The position numbers and the translations under genes are program-made. Source: Paracoccaceae bacterium (lineage in GTDB: Bacteria; Pseudomonadota; Alphaproteobacteria; Rhodobacterales; Rhodobacteraceae). From it: DNA of 64,000 bases. The stretch lies in contig CP075370.1 in the NCBI GenBank assembly GCA_019454225.1, forward strand, positions 3,343,649-3,407,648, in the 5' to 3' direction. Numbering within the stretch: position 1 is the first letter of the stretch; every line of letters starts with the position of its first letter. Under the pieces are notes generated by a model, which did no database searches, was not told the DNA's origin, and was given only the letters and a program-made list of their open reading frames with translations. Positions 1 through 8,655 of this stretch are shown in pieces.

Positions 1-1110
1 CGCCTTGAACCCCCCGTAGTTCCAGCCGCAGTCCAGATACAGACCCTCGACATGGGTCTTGTCGATGATCGGGCTGCCGTCCGGCGACATGTCCATGATC
101 CCGCCCCAGGACCGCAGCACCTTGGCCCGCCCGATCATCGGCATCAGCGTCATGCCCGCCTCCATCACATGCTCGACCATCGGCAGGTTCCCGCGCGCCG
201 CGTAGGAGGCATAGAAATCAAGGTCGCCGCCGAACACCAGCCCGCCCTTGTCGGACTGGCTGATATAGAAATGCCCCATCCCGAAGCTGACCACATGGTC
301 GATCACGGGTTTCAGCCCCTCGGTGACAAAGGCCTGCAGGATGTGGCTCTCGATCGGCAGGCGCATTCCGGCCATCGCCGCCACCTGCCCCGACCGGCCA
401 GCCACCACGATCCCCACCTTGCGCGCCCGGATCGCCCCGCGCGTCGTCTGCACGCCGGTAACGCGGCCATCCTCGATGTCGATCCCGGTGACCTCGCAGT
501 TCTGGATCAGGTCGACCCCGCGCCGGTCGGCACCACGGGCATAGCCCCAGGCCACCGCGTCATGCCGCGCCGTGCCGCCGCGCGGGTGCAGCAGGCCGCC
601 GTAGATCGGAAAGCGGGTCTGCTCGAAGTCCAGATAGGGCAGGCGCTCGCGCACGCCCTCGCGGTCCAGCAGGATCGCATCGTCGCCCTGGTTGATCATG
701 GCATTGCCGCGCCGGGCAAAGGCGTCGCGCTGGCCGTCCGAATGGAACAGGTTGATCAGCCCGCGCTGGCTGTGCATCACGTTGTAGTTCAGGTCGGACT
801 CCAGCCCCTCCCACAGCTTCAGGGAATGGCTGTAGAATTCGCTGTTGCCCGGCAGGAAGTAGTTGGCGCGCACGATGGTGGTGTTGCGCCCGATGTTGCC
901 CTGCCCCAGCAGGCCCTTCTCCAGCACGGCCACATTGGTCAGGCCGTGGTTCTTGGCCAGGTAGTAGGCGGTGGAAAGCCCGTGGCCGCCACCCCCGATG
1001 ATGATCGCGTCATAGGCGGGCTTCGGCGCCGGATCGCGCCAGGCCGGGCGCCAGCCACGGTTGCCCGTCAGCCCTTCCCAGATCACCCGCGCGCCCGAAT
1101 ACCGCATCAT
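1..1110 (-). CDS. soxB: Sarcosine oxidase beta subunit, C-terminus beyond window
   Basis: This is an FAD-dependent amine oxidase subunit that would oxidatively demethylate sarcosine to glycine as part of the heterotetrameric enzyme. About 370 residues are visible and the frame is open to base 1, so the C-terminus lies outside. The N-terminus has a Rossmann FAD motif (IIIGGGGHGLSTAYYLAK, about residues 36-53), followed by LEKGLLGQGNIGRN and, further on, GLYLDCGWNYGGFK near the flavin-binding C-terminal part. A GGAGG lies just before two consecutive ATG codons (1110 and 1107); the second has the better spacing. The gene is divergent from msrB. The gamma, delta and alpha subunits would be expected downstream, outside the window. 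The family assignment is firm; the exact start is not. Confidence 0.9.
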   Translation of the reverse strand, partial: MMRYSGARVIWEGLTGNRGWRPAWRDPAPKPAYDAIIIGGGGHGLSTAYYLAKNHGLTNVAVLEKGLLGQGNIGRNTTIVRANYFLPGNSEFYSHSLKLWEGLESDLNYNVMHSQRGLINLFHSDGQRDAFARRGNAMINQGDDAILLDREGVRERLPYLDFEQTRFPIYGGLLHPRGGTARHDAVAWGYARGADRRGVDLIQNCEVTGIDIEDGRVTGVQTTRGAIRARKVGIVVAGRSGQVAAMAGMRLPIESHILQAFVTEGLKPVIDHVVSFGMGHFYISQSDKGGLVFGGDLDFYASYAARGNLPMVEHVMEAGMTLMPMIGRAKVLRSWGGIMDMSPDGSPIIDKTHVEGLYLDCGWNYGGFKA

Positions 1111-1283
1111 GCCCTCCGCCCGTGCCGCCGGTCATGAAACCCCCGCACGGCGGCATATTCAATGCCCCGCAGCGCTTTCCTGCGCCATCACCGACAGAAT
1201 GCGTCGCCCGTGAACATGATCCGGCGAAGAAACCTTTCCGCCCCCCCACCCGTATGTATCACATCAGGACAGGAGCACATGCC

Positions 1284-1772
1284 ATGCATCGCCGCACCCT
1301 CTTCGGCACCGCCCTCGCCGCCATCGCCGCCGCCGCACTGCCCCGCCGCATCGTCGCCGCGCCCTTCGAGATCACGATGACCGACGCGCAGTGGCGCGCG
1401 CGGCTTTCGCCCGCCCGCTACGCCGTGCTGCGCGAACACGCCACCGAGCGTGCCTTCTCGAACAGCCTGATGGGCGAATCCTCGCCCCTGCTGCACGAAT
1501 CCCGCCCCGGCACCTACGATTGCGCGGGCTGCGGCCTGCCGGTCTATGACGCCGCCACGAAATACGACAGCGGCACCGGCTGGCCCTCGTTCCGGGCCGC
1601 GATCCCCGGGGCCGTGGGCACCCGCGAGGACCGCAGCCTGTTCGCCCTGCGGACCGAGGTGCATTGCCGCCGCTGCGGCGGGCATCTGGGCCATGTCTTC
1701 GACGATGGCCCGCCCCCCACCGGCAAGCGGCACTGCATCAACGGCCTCGCGCTGGGGTTCACCCCGGCGTGA
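1284..1772 (+). CDS. msrB: Peptide-methionine (R)-S-oxide reductase, exported
   Basis: The gene encodes a 162-residue methionine sulfoxide reductase B, which reduces the R epimer of methionine sulfoxide in oxidised proteins. Zinc-binding pairs are visible at C80/C83 and C128/C131, the substrate region GTGWPSF at about 97-103, and the catalytic cysteine at C151 in RHCINGLAL. The N-terminus MHRRTLFGTALAAIAAAALP looks like a Tat-type signal (RRTLF) followed by an Ala-rich hydrophobic stretch, so a periplasmic enzyme is likely. Start 1284 is chosen because AGGAG lies 8 nt upstream; a longer in-frame extension to 1122 has no such site. The gene converges on gdhA, with only 16 nt between the stops. 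Confidence 0.93.
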   Translation: MHRRTLFGTALAAIAAAALPRRIVAAPFEITMTDAQWRARLSPARYAVLREHATERAFSNSLMGESSPLLHESRPGTYDCAGCGLPVYDAATKYDSGTGWPSFRAAIPGAVGTREDRSLFALRTEVHCRRCGGHLGHVFDDGPPPTGKRHCINGLALGFTPA

Positions 1773-1788
1773 TGCGGCGGAGGCCGCC

Positions 1789-3228
1789 CTAAAGGCCCTT
1801 CGACTGGTAGGTCGAGGCCACGCGGCTGATCGACACGACATAGGCCGCCACCCGCAGGTCCTCGACGTCCGGGCGGCCGTGCCACACCTCGCGCATCGCC
1901 TGATAGGCGGTGCGCATCGTGTCATCCAGCCCCGACCGCACCAGCGCCAGCTCGTCCGACCCGGTCAGGAACTTGTGCTTGAAGTCGGGCGACAGCGTCC
2001 ATCCCAGCCCCTTGTCTGCCGACAGCCGCTCCAGCTCCTCCACGATCAGCCGCGACCGCGCCTCCTCGGCCCGCCGCTGCATCCGGCCGAACCGGATGTG
2101 CGACAGGTTCTTGACCCATTCGAAATAGGACACGGTCACCCCGCCGGCGTTGGCGTACATGTCGGGGATGATCACGCAGCCCTTCTGCCGCAGGATCTCG
2201 TCGGCGCCGAAGGTCACCGGGCCGTTGGCCGCCTCGACGATCAGCGGCGCCTTGATCGCCGCCGCGTTGCCGCGATGGATCACCCCCTCCATCGCCGCCG
2301 GGATCAGGATGTCGCAGTCCTGTTCCAGGATCACCGCGCCGTTCGGCACGAAATCCGCCTCGGGATAGCCCTTGACGGTGCCGTGGCGGGCGATCCAGGC
2401 CTTCAGGTCCTCGATCCTGACACCGCGCGGGTCCACCACCGCGCCGTCGCGCTCGATCACCGCGGTGATCAGGCAGCCGTCCTCCTCGCTCAGGAACTTG
2501 GCCGCGTGATAGCCCACGTTGCCCAGGCCCTGCACGATCACCCGCTTGCCCTCCAGCCCGCCGGACAGGCCGGTCTTGGCCACGTCCTCGGGAAAGCGGA
2601 AGAACTCGCGCAGCGCGTATTGCACGCCCCGCCCCGTCGCCTCGACCCGGCCCTGGATGCCGCCCGCATGCGGCGGCTTGCCGGTCACGCAGGCGCGGCC
2701 GTTGATGTCGGTGGTGTTCATCCGCATGTACTGGTCGGCGATCCAGGCCATCTCGCGCTCGCCGGTGCCCATGTCGGGGGCGGGCACGTTCTGCGCCGGG
2801 TGGATCAGGTCGCGCTTGATCAGCTCGTAGGCAAAGCGCCGGGTGATCGCCTCCAGCTCGTGCGCGTCCCACTGGCGGGGGTCGATGCACAGCCCGCCCT
2901 TCGACCCGCCGAAGGGCGTTTCCACCAGAGCGCACTTGTAGGTCATCAGCGCCGCCAGCGCCTCGACCTCGTCCTGGTTGACCGACAGCGCATAGCGGAT
3001 GCCGCCCTTGACCGGCTCCATGTGTTCCGAATGCACCGAGCGATAGCCCGTGAAGGTCTCGATCTTGCCGCGCAGCCGCACGCCGAAGCGCACGGTATAG
3101 GTGGAGTTGCAGACGCGGATCTTCTCCTCCAGGCCCGGCGGCAGGTCCATCAGGCGCACCGCCCGGTTGAACATCAGATCGACGGACTGGCGGAAACTCG
3201 GCTCCCCCACATGGGCGGCTGGCTGCAT
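1789..3228 (-). CDS. gdhA: Glu/Leu/Phe/Val family glutamate dehydrogenase
   Basis: This 479-residue amino-acid dehydrogenase interconverts glutamate and 2-oxoglutarate plus ammonia in the cytoplasm. The dimerisation and substrate domain carries EPVKGGIRYA (about 71-80) and the catalytic-lysine motif PFGGSKGGL with K110, then PAPDMGTGEREMAW. The C-terminal Rossmann domain contains VQGLGNVGYHAAKF. The ATG at 3228 is preceded by GGGAGGAACGACC, a strong ribosome binding site. The reading frame stays open another 600 nt upstream, but that stretch has no family resemblance. Coenzyme preference cannot be read from sequence alone. Confidence 0.93.
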   Translation of the reverse strand: MQPAAHVGEPSFRQSVDLMFNRAVRLMDLPPGLEEKIRVCNSTYTVRFGVRLRGKIETFTGYRSVHSEHMEPVKGGIRYALSVNQDEVEALAALMTYKCALVETPFGGSKGGLCIDPRQWDAHELEAITRRFAYELIKRDLIHPAQNVPAPDMGTGEREMAWIADQYMRMNTTDINGRACVTGKPPHAGGIQGRVEATGRGVQYALREFFRFPEDVAKTGLSGGLEGKRVIVQGLGNVGYHAAKFLSEEDGCLITAVIERDGAVVDPRGVRIEDLKAWIARHGTVKGYPEADFVPNGAVILEQDCDILIPAAMEGVIHRGNAAAIKAPLIVEAANGPVTFGADEILRQKGCVIIPDMYANAGGVTVSYFEWVKNLSHIRFGRMQRRAEEARSRLIVEELERLSADKGLGWTLSPDFKHKFLTGSDELALVRSGLDDTMRTAYQAMREVWHGRPDVEDLRVAAYVVSISRVASTYQSKGL

Positions 3229-3403
3229 GGTCGTTCCTCCCTGAACATGGCCCCTGGCCGGGCGGGGCCGGTGGGCGCAGCCTATCGCCCAAGACGCCGC
3301 TTGCCACCCGGTATTCGATGCCCGTGCCGGGGAATCTGGCACCCTCCGGCGGCCCCGGGGTGATTCGCGGCGGCGGCCATCCCGGCCCCTCGCCGCGCCA
3401 CCG

Positions 3404-3411
3404 TTAACCAT
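3404..3411 (+). promoter_or_regulatory. Possible CtrA half-site in a 478-nt gene-free region
   Basis: Bases 3229-3706 hold no convincing gene. The octamer TTAACCAT at 3404-3411 matches the half-site associated with CtrA binding in Rhodobacterales, 295 nt upstream of the pseudopilin genes and 176 nt upstream of gdhA. The second TTAA of a full site is absent, so this may be chance. No other regulatory signal stands out. Confidence 0.25.
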
Positions 3412-3706
3412 TCTGTCCGATATATGGCGGCGCCCGCCCGGCCCGGCGGGCGCATCCGTCGCGGCGGCATCGACAATGGACCGGCGCCAGCGGGGATCGT
3501 TTCTGCCCCTGTCGATTTCGCCCCGCGGCCCCGCGGACCTGCCACATTTCTGCCCCAACCCCCGGGGCATCTGAGCGTTGGACCCGCCTGTCCCGACTCC
3601 TGCGTTCACCATCCGGCCCCCGCCCGGTGGACGCAGGGGCGGGGCCGGACCGTACCGACGTGACCCCAGCACGGGCCCTGCCAGGCCCGAGAGGAAGGAT
3701 TGTGAC

Positions 3707-5377
3707 ATGACCCGCCGCGCCGCGCCGTATTTGCCGCGCCCCACCTCCGCCTCCTGCCCGGGCGGACGACTGGCGCGTTTCCGCAGGGACGAGGACGGAT
3801 CGCTGTTCATCTTCGGGATGATCCTGTTCGTCCTGATGATCATGGTCGGCGGCATCGCCGTCGACGTGATGCGCTATGAACAGCGCCGCGTCGCGCTGCA
3901 GCAGACGCTGGACCGCTCGGTCCTCGCCGCTGCCTCGCTCACCCAGGATCTCGATCCCGAGGTCGTGGTGAACGACTACATGGACAAGGCGGACCTGCAG
4001 CAATACCTCACCGACGTCACCGTCACCGAGGGGCTGAACTTCCGCAACGTCGATGCCGACGCGGCGGCCGGACTGCGCAACTTCTTCATGCAGATGGTCG
4101 GCGTGCCCAACTTCTCGGTGCCCGCGACCAGCCAGGCCGAACAGCGCATCAACAATGTCGAGATCGCGATGGTCCTCGACATCTCGGGGTCGATGAACAC
4201 CAACAACAAGGCCCAGAACCTGAAGGACGCGGCGAAGGAATTCGTCTCCACCGTGCTGGGCAACGACCTCGACAACCGCATCGCGATCACCCTGGTGCCC
4301 TACAACGGGCAGGTGAACATCGGGCCGGTGCTGCGGCAGAAGTTCAACGTGACCAACCACAGCGGCACCCAGCATGTCGACTGCGTGGACATGCCCTCCA
4401 GCGTCTATTCCTCGATGACGCTGTCCCGCACCCTGGCGATGCCCGCCACGGCCCATGCCGACACCTACAGCTCGACCTCGCAATCGACCTCGTGGGTGGC
4501 GATCCAGGGCCATACGATCAACGCCGACGGCCTGCATTCGAACAACTGGTGCCCGCCGCTCGGCACCAACATCGTTCGCGTCATGAACAGCGACGCCACC
4601 ACGCTGAACGGCTGGATCGACGATCTCCAGGTGATCGGCGCCACCTCGATCAACGCGGGTCTCCGCTGGGGTCTCGCCCTGCTCGACCCGGCGCAGCGCC
4701 CGCTGATCAACGAACTGGTCACCGAAGGCCATGTCGACGGCGACTTCGCCGGGCGGCCGTTCGACTGGAACGACGACGAGGCCATGAAGGTCATCATCCT
4801 GATGACCGACGGCGAGCACTTCGCGGAAGACCGCGTGAACACGGCCTACAAGTCGGGCAACGCGCCGATCTGGTATTCCTCGTCCGCCAACGCCTTCGCA
4901 ATCCAGCACACGTCGGGCCGGCCGTCGTCGGCAGGGTCCAACCAGTACTGGTTCCCCAGCCGCAACAGCGGCGCGGGCGAATGGCGGTCGTCGATGCTGT
5001 CGGGCTACACCCAGCAGACCTGGCCGCAGGTCTGGGCACGCGCCCGGGTGCAGTGGGTGGCATGGCAGCTCTACGCCCGCGCGCTCGGCACCTCGTCCTC
5101 GACGCGCACCAACACCTACAACACCTGGATGTCGAACTTCCGCAGCCAGACCCCGATCTCGTCCATGGACACCCAGCTTGCCACGATCTGCAACCTGGCC
5201 AAGAACCAGCGCGTCATCATCTACGGCATCGCCTTCGAGGCACCGTCGAACGGCCGCGCCGCCATCGAAAGCTGCGCCTCCTCGCCCGCCCACTACTTCG
5301 ACGCGCAGGGGCTCGACATCCGCACGGCGTTCCGCGCCATCGCGGCCAACATCAGCCAGCTGAGGCTCACGCAATGA
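3707..5377 (+). CDS. TadG-like pilus assembly protein with VWA domain
   Basis: This 556-residue protein has the Tad/TadG N-terminal signature: basic residues ending in RFRRDEDGS, then one membrane helix (about 32-52, IFGMILFVLMIMVGGIAVDV). A von Willebrand factor A-like domain follows, with a MIDAS motif DISGSMN (D158, S160, S162) and a second core segment VIILMTDGEHF. Such proteins are thought to help assemble or anchor Flp/Tad pili at the cell envelope. GAGGAAGGA sits just before ATG 3707. The stop overlaps the next gene's start (ATGA), which implies coupled translation with the TadE-like gene. The core Tad ATPase and pilin genes are not in the window. Confidence 0.85.
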   Translation: MTRRAAPYLPRPTSASCPGGRLARFRRDEDGSLFIFGMILFVLMIMVGGIAVDVMRYEQRRVALQQTLDRSVLAAASLTQDLDPEVVVNDYMDKADLQQYLTDVTVTEGLNFRNVDADAAAGLRNFFMQMVGVPNFSVPATSQAEQRINNVEIAMVLDISGSMNTNNKAQNLKDAAKEFVSTVLGNDLDNRIAITLVPYNGQVNIGPVLRQKFNVTNHSGTQHVDCVDMPSSVYSSMTLSRTLAMPATAHADTYSSTSQSTSWVAIQGHTINADGLHSNNWCPPLGTNIVRVMNSDATTLNGWIDDLQVIGATSINAGLRWGLALLDPAQRPLINELVTEGHVDGDFAGRPFDWNDDEAMKVIILMTDGEHFAEDRVNTAYKSGNAPIWYSSSANAFAIQHTSGRPSSAGSNQYWFPSRNSGAGEWRSSMLSGYTQQTWPQVWARARVQWVAWQLYARALGTSSSTRTNTYNTWMSNFRSQTPISSMDTQLATICNLAKNQRVIIYGIAFEAPSNGRAAIESCASSPAHYFDAQGLDIRTAFRAIAANISQLRLTQ

Positions 5378-5934
5378 CCTGCCGCCCCTCCATCCTCGGC
5401 CGCCTGCGCCGGATGCTCGCCCGCTTCAAGCGGCGCGAGGACGGGGGGGCCATGGTCGAACTGGTCATCGTCATGCCGGTGATGATGCTGGTGTTCATGG
5501 CTGCCTTCGAAAGCGGCATGTACATGACCCGGCAGATCATGCTGGAACGCGGCGTCGACCTGACCATCCGCGACCTGCGGCTGGGCGCGCTCGACGTCAG
5601 CGCCGCCAACGGCCACGACGTGCTCAAGACCGCGATCTGCGACCGCACCCCGTTCCTGCGCGACTGCGACAGCACGATCCGCATCGAACTGCGCCCGGTC
5701 AGCACGACCACCTGGAACCTGCCCACCGACTCCACCACCTGCTTCGACCGCGACGAGGAACTGAACCCCTCGCTGCGCCCGAACCCGGGCGTCGAGAACC
5801 AGCTGATGCTCGTCCGCGTCTGCGTGATCCAGGATGCGATCTTCCCCGGCGCCAACATCGGCTCCGGCATCGTGCGCGACACCCAGGGCGGCTATGCGCT
5901 GGTCACCGTCGCGTCCTTCGTGAACGAACCGTAA
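5374..5934 (+). CDS. TadE-like pseudopilin
   Basis: A 186-residue protein with a basic leader (LARFKRREDGGAMVEL), a glutamate at position 29 and a hydrophobic helix (about 30-48). This is the TadE family pattern: a prepilin-like segment normally processed at the Gly before the hydrophobic stretch. The C-terminal periplasmic part has several cysteines (AICDRTPFLRDCDST, VCVIQDAI) that may form disulfides. It starts inside the stop codon of the preceding VWA gene (ATGA) and is followed 15 nt later by a third gene of the same architecture, so the three form one operon. Confidence 0.8.
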   Translation: MTCRPSILGRLRRMLARFKRREDGGAMVELVIVMPVMMLVFMAAFESGMYMTRQIMLERGVDLTIRDLRLGALDVSAANGHDVLKTAICDRTPFLRDCDSTIRIELRPVSTTTWNLPTDSTTCFDRDEELNPSLRPNPGVENQLMLVRVCVIQDAIFPGANIGSGIVRDTQGGYALVTVASFVNEP

Positions 5935-5949
5935 GGGACCCCGAACATC

Positions 5950-6534
5950 ATGGCCCGCCCCCGCCCCCGCCTGCGTCTTGCCCGCGCCCTCCGCCGCTTC
6001 CGCCGCGGACAGGGCGGCTACATGCTGGTGGAAGCGGTCCTGATCATCCCGTTCCTCGTCTGGGGCTATGTCGCGCTCTATTCCTACTGGGATGCGTATC
6101 GCACGATGACCGACCTGCAGAAGGTCACCTATGCGATGTCCGACCTCATCAGCCGCGAACAGCGCACGATCAACGCCGCCTATGTCACCGGCCTGCGGAA
6201 CACCATGAGCACGATGCTCGGCAGCGACCAGACGCCCCGGGTCCGCGTGACCTCGATCATGTGGAGCGAGATCCAGGACCGCTTCGTGGTCGAATGGTCG
6301 AACTCGCCCTCGGGCATGGCGCAGCTGACGACCGCCGGCGTCAACGCCGCATCCATGCGCAGCAGCATCCCCGACATGGGCGACGGCAAGACCGCGATCA
6401 TCTTCGAGGCGCTGCTCGATTTCGAACCCGCGCTGTCGCTCGGCTTCGCCGACCTGCCGGGCCTCCAGCCGATGACCTTCGAGGAATTCGTGGTCACCCC
6501 GCCCCGCTACGCGCCGCGGATCGTGTTCCGCTAG
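5950..6534 (+). CDS. TadE/TadF-like pseudopilin
   Basis: A 194-residue protein with the same design as its upstream neighbour: Arg-rich leader, GGYMLVEAVLIIPFLVWGYV as prepilin-like helix (about 22-41, E28 conserved) and a soluble domain. It probably acts with the two upstream genes in Flp/Tad pilus biogenesis. It ends in TAG within CTAG at 6531-6534, a palindrome that also supplies the stop codon of the opposite-strand gene. A specific TadF identity cannot be decided without alignment. Confidence 0.75.
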   Translation: MARPRPRLRLARALRRFRRGQGGYMLVEAVLIIPFLVWGYVALYSYWDAYRTMTDLQKVTYAMSDLISREQRTINAAYVTGLRNTMSTMLGSDQTPRVRVTSIMWSEIQDRFVVEWSNSPSGMAQLTTAGVNAASMRSSIPDMGDGKTAIIFEALLDFEPALSLGFADLPGLQPMTFEEFVVTPPRYAPRIVFR

Positions 6535-7040
6535 CGCGGGTCGCCGCCGTCCCTCCGGGCGATCAGCGCGGCGATCGTCTCGGCCATGAACCGCGCCTCC
6601 TGGCCCGAGGTCACGCCACCGACCCCCAGCCGCCGCCCCAGCCGCCACCACAGGCCGGGCGCCCAGACCCGTGGCGCGGGACCGTCCAGCGTGATCAGGA
6701 ATCCGTTCGACGGCTTGAAGGCCAGCGCCCCCCGGCTGACCCCGCGAATCCGCGCCACGGCCGCCAGAACCCGGCCGCCGCCCTCCTCGCGCAGTTCCGC
6801 CTCGGTCAGTTCCAGCCCGATCGCCGTCGCCTGCCACAGGCGCACCGCCGCCCAAAGCACGAAAGCACCGAACCCCAGCAGGAACAGCCGCCAGCCCAGC
6901 GCCTCGGGCGGCCGCGCCATGGCGATCCATACTAGCATCGCGCCCAGCGCCACCAGCACCGCAACCCCGAAGGCCCGCCGCGGCCCCGAGGGGTAAAGCC
7001 GGGCGATCACGCGCGGCGTGTCATCGTCGGTCTCGGCCAC
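6531..7040 (-). CDS. Hypothetical protein with two membrane helices
   Basis: The 169-residue product has an acidic start, two hydrophobic helices (about 24-42 and 49-67) and a soluble C-terminal region that resembles a PH-like or bacterial-PH fold in its pattern (GLELTEAELREEGGGRVLAA). I do not recognise the family with certainty. It is tail-to-tail with the pseudopilin operon, sharing the CTAG stop palindrome. Start ATG 7040 has GGAGA nearby. The next gene on this strand is 35 nt upstream, so they may be cotranscribed. Confidence 0.7.
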   Translation of the reverse strand: MAETDDDTPRVIARLYPSGPRRAFGVAVLVALGAMLVWIAMARPPEALGWRLFLLGFGAFVLWAAVRLWQATAIGLELTEAELREEGGGRVLAAVARIRGVSRGALAFKPSNGFLITLDGPAPRVWAPGLWWRLGRRLGVGGVTSGQEARFMAETIAALIARRDGGDPR

Positions 7041-7075
7041 CTGTCACGCTCTCCTGCGGCGACGTTCCGGCGGGG

Positions 7076-7372
7076 TTACTTCTTCGCCATCCCCGACAGG
7101 ATACCGGCAAGCCCGGTCAGCACCGCGCCGCCCACCCCGCCCGAGATCACCTGGCTCACGATGCTCATGATGTCCAGACCCGAGGCCGAGGCCGCCCCCA
7201 GAAGCCCGCTCACCGTGCCGCCCAGCGCCGCGTTGCCGCCGATGCCGCCCAGCGCGCCCACGATCAGCCGCAGCGACGACGACAGCGGGCTCGACTTCAG
7301 CGTCGCCCCCGCCAGGCCGCCACCCGCGGCACCCGACAGCGCCTGTATGATCAGGGGAATGATGCTTTCCAT
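7076..7372 (-). CDS. Small glycine-rich hydrophobic protein
   Basis: A 98-residue protein, almost entirely Gly/Ala/Leu/Ser with repeated glycine-zipper-like stretches (ALSGAAGGGLAGATL, IVGALGGIGGNAAL, ISGGVGGAVLTGLAG), ending in a basic AKK. Similar small proteins of unknown function are common in alphaproteobacteria. Glycine zippers suggest membrane association or oligomerisation. Start at 7372 is preceded by AGGAGCATCGGCC. The 192 nt upstream of it, divergent from the pirin gene, show no clear promoter. Confidence 0.7.
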   Translation of the reverse strand: MESIIPLIIQALSGAAGGGLAGATLKSSPLSSSLRLIVGALGGIGGNAALGGTVSGLLGAASASGLDIMSIVSQVISGGVGGAVLTGLAGILSGMAKK

Positions 7373-7564
7373 GGCCGATGCTCCTGGCTGATTGATCACG
7401 CCACCGTGACACCCCCGACTGAACGTCCCCCGCACGCGAAAGTCAAACCGCATCGCAGCGAATCGTCGCGCACTGTGCTGCCCTGCACACCTCGGCTGCG
7501 ACGGCACAAGATTGCCGGGCCACGGACCCGCCTCTATCTTTCCGCCAGCACAGGAGGCACCGCC

Positions 7565-8476
7565 ATGTCGATCCGTCCCGTTCTCGACCAGTCCGCCGCG
7601 CGCCCGACGATGGAGGGCGCGGGCGTCCACCTGCACCGCGCCTTCGGCTTCGGTGCGCCGGAACTCTCCGACCCCTTCCTGCTGTTCGACGATTTCCGCA
7701 ACGACAACCCGCGCGACTACCTGCGCGGCTTTCCCTGGCACCCGCACCGCGGGATCGAGACCATCACCTATGTCCTTGCGGGCACCGTCGAACACGGCGA
7801 CAGCCTGGGCAACCGCGGCTCGCTTGCGGGCGGCGACGTGCAATGGATGACCGCCGGTTCCGGCATCCTGCACCAGGAAATGCCCAAGGGAAACGCACGC
7901 GGCCAGATGCACGGCTTCCAGCTCTGGGCCAACCTGCCCTCCAGCCTCAAGATGACCGCGCCGCGCTACCAGGACGTCAAGGGCGCCGACATCCCCGAAA
8001 TCGTCGATGATGACGGCACCCGCGTGAAGGTCATCGTGGGCTCGTTCTGGGGCAGGACGGGGCCGGTCGACGGCATCGCCGCCGATCCGCAGTATCTCGA
8101 CATCTTCGTGCCCGCCGGGCGCCGCCGCACCTTCAGGCTCGACCGCTGGCGCCGCGCCTTCGCCTATGTGTTCGAGGGGGCGGGCAACTTCCGCGACGCC
8201 GCCGCACCCGAGGGCGTGCTTCTGGAAAAGGAGGTCGCCGGCCACGAGGTCAACATCCGCGACCTGTCGGGCGACCGCACGCTGGTGCGCTTCGGCACCG
8301 GCGACGAGGTCACGGTGACGGCCGGACCGCAGGGCATCCGCTTCCTGCTGATCTCGGGCCAGCCGCTGCAGGAACCGGTGGCCTGGCACGGACCCATCGT
8401 GATGAACACCAAGGCCGAGATCGAACAGGCGATGCGCGACCTGCGCAACGGCACCTTCATCAGGCCCGCCCACTGA
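7565..8476 (+). CDS. Pirin family protein
   Basis: The 303-residue bicupin contains the pirin metal site in the N-terminal cupin: H59 and H61 in FPWHPHRGIE, then H103 and E105 in ILHQEMP. The C-terminal cupin begins near residue 180. Bacterial pirins include quercetinase-like dioxygenases and redox sensors; the substrate here is unknown. A strong AGGAGG at 7552-7557 fixes ATG 7565. The gene stands alone, facing the TetR gene, with a repeat element in the gap. Confidence 0.9.
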   Translation: MSIRPVLDQSAARPTMEGAGVHLHRAFGFGAPELSDPFLLFDDFRNDNPRDYLRGFPWHPHRGIETITYVLAGTVEHGDSLGNRGSLAGGDVQWMTAGSGILHQEMPKGNARGQMHGFQLWANLPSSLKMTAPRYQDVKGADIPEIVDDDGTRVKVIVGSFWGRTGPVDGIAADPQYLDIFVPAGRRRTFRLDRWRRAFAYVFEGAGNFRDAAAPEGVLLEKEVAGHEVNIRDLSGDRTLVRFGTGDEVTVTAGPQGIRFLLISGQPLQEPVAWHGPIVMNTKAEIEQAMRDLRNGTFIRPAH

Positions 8477-8578
8477 TCCGGCCCGCCCCGGCGCGCCCGG
8501 CAGGCCGCCGCCTCCGCACCGGCGGCGGCGGATGCCGCCGATTCGCGTTGCAGGTTAACAGCGCGGCGCGTGACGCGC

Positions 8579-8655
8579 TGTCGGGACGGATGCCATACGC
8601 CGAACCGACACCCGCGGGACGCGGAACAGCCGCGTTCCGGCCCCGGAAATCTCAG
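8579..8655 (+). repeat. Dispersed intergenic repeat, copy A
   Basis: The element opens with TGTCGGGAC and GCCATACGC (core 8579-8600), identical over 22 nt to copy C and differing at two positions from copy B. It is followed by a hairpin-capable stretch (GCGGAAC...GCGTTCC) and ends in GAAATCTCAG. It fills the gap between the convergent pirin and TetR genes and touches the TetR stop codon. Function is unknown. Confidence 0.65.

Noticed and set aside
3404-3425. Full CtrA site TTAA-N7-TTAA
   Set aside because: The second TTAA is missing; only a half-site is present.
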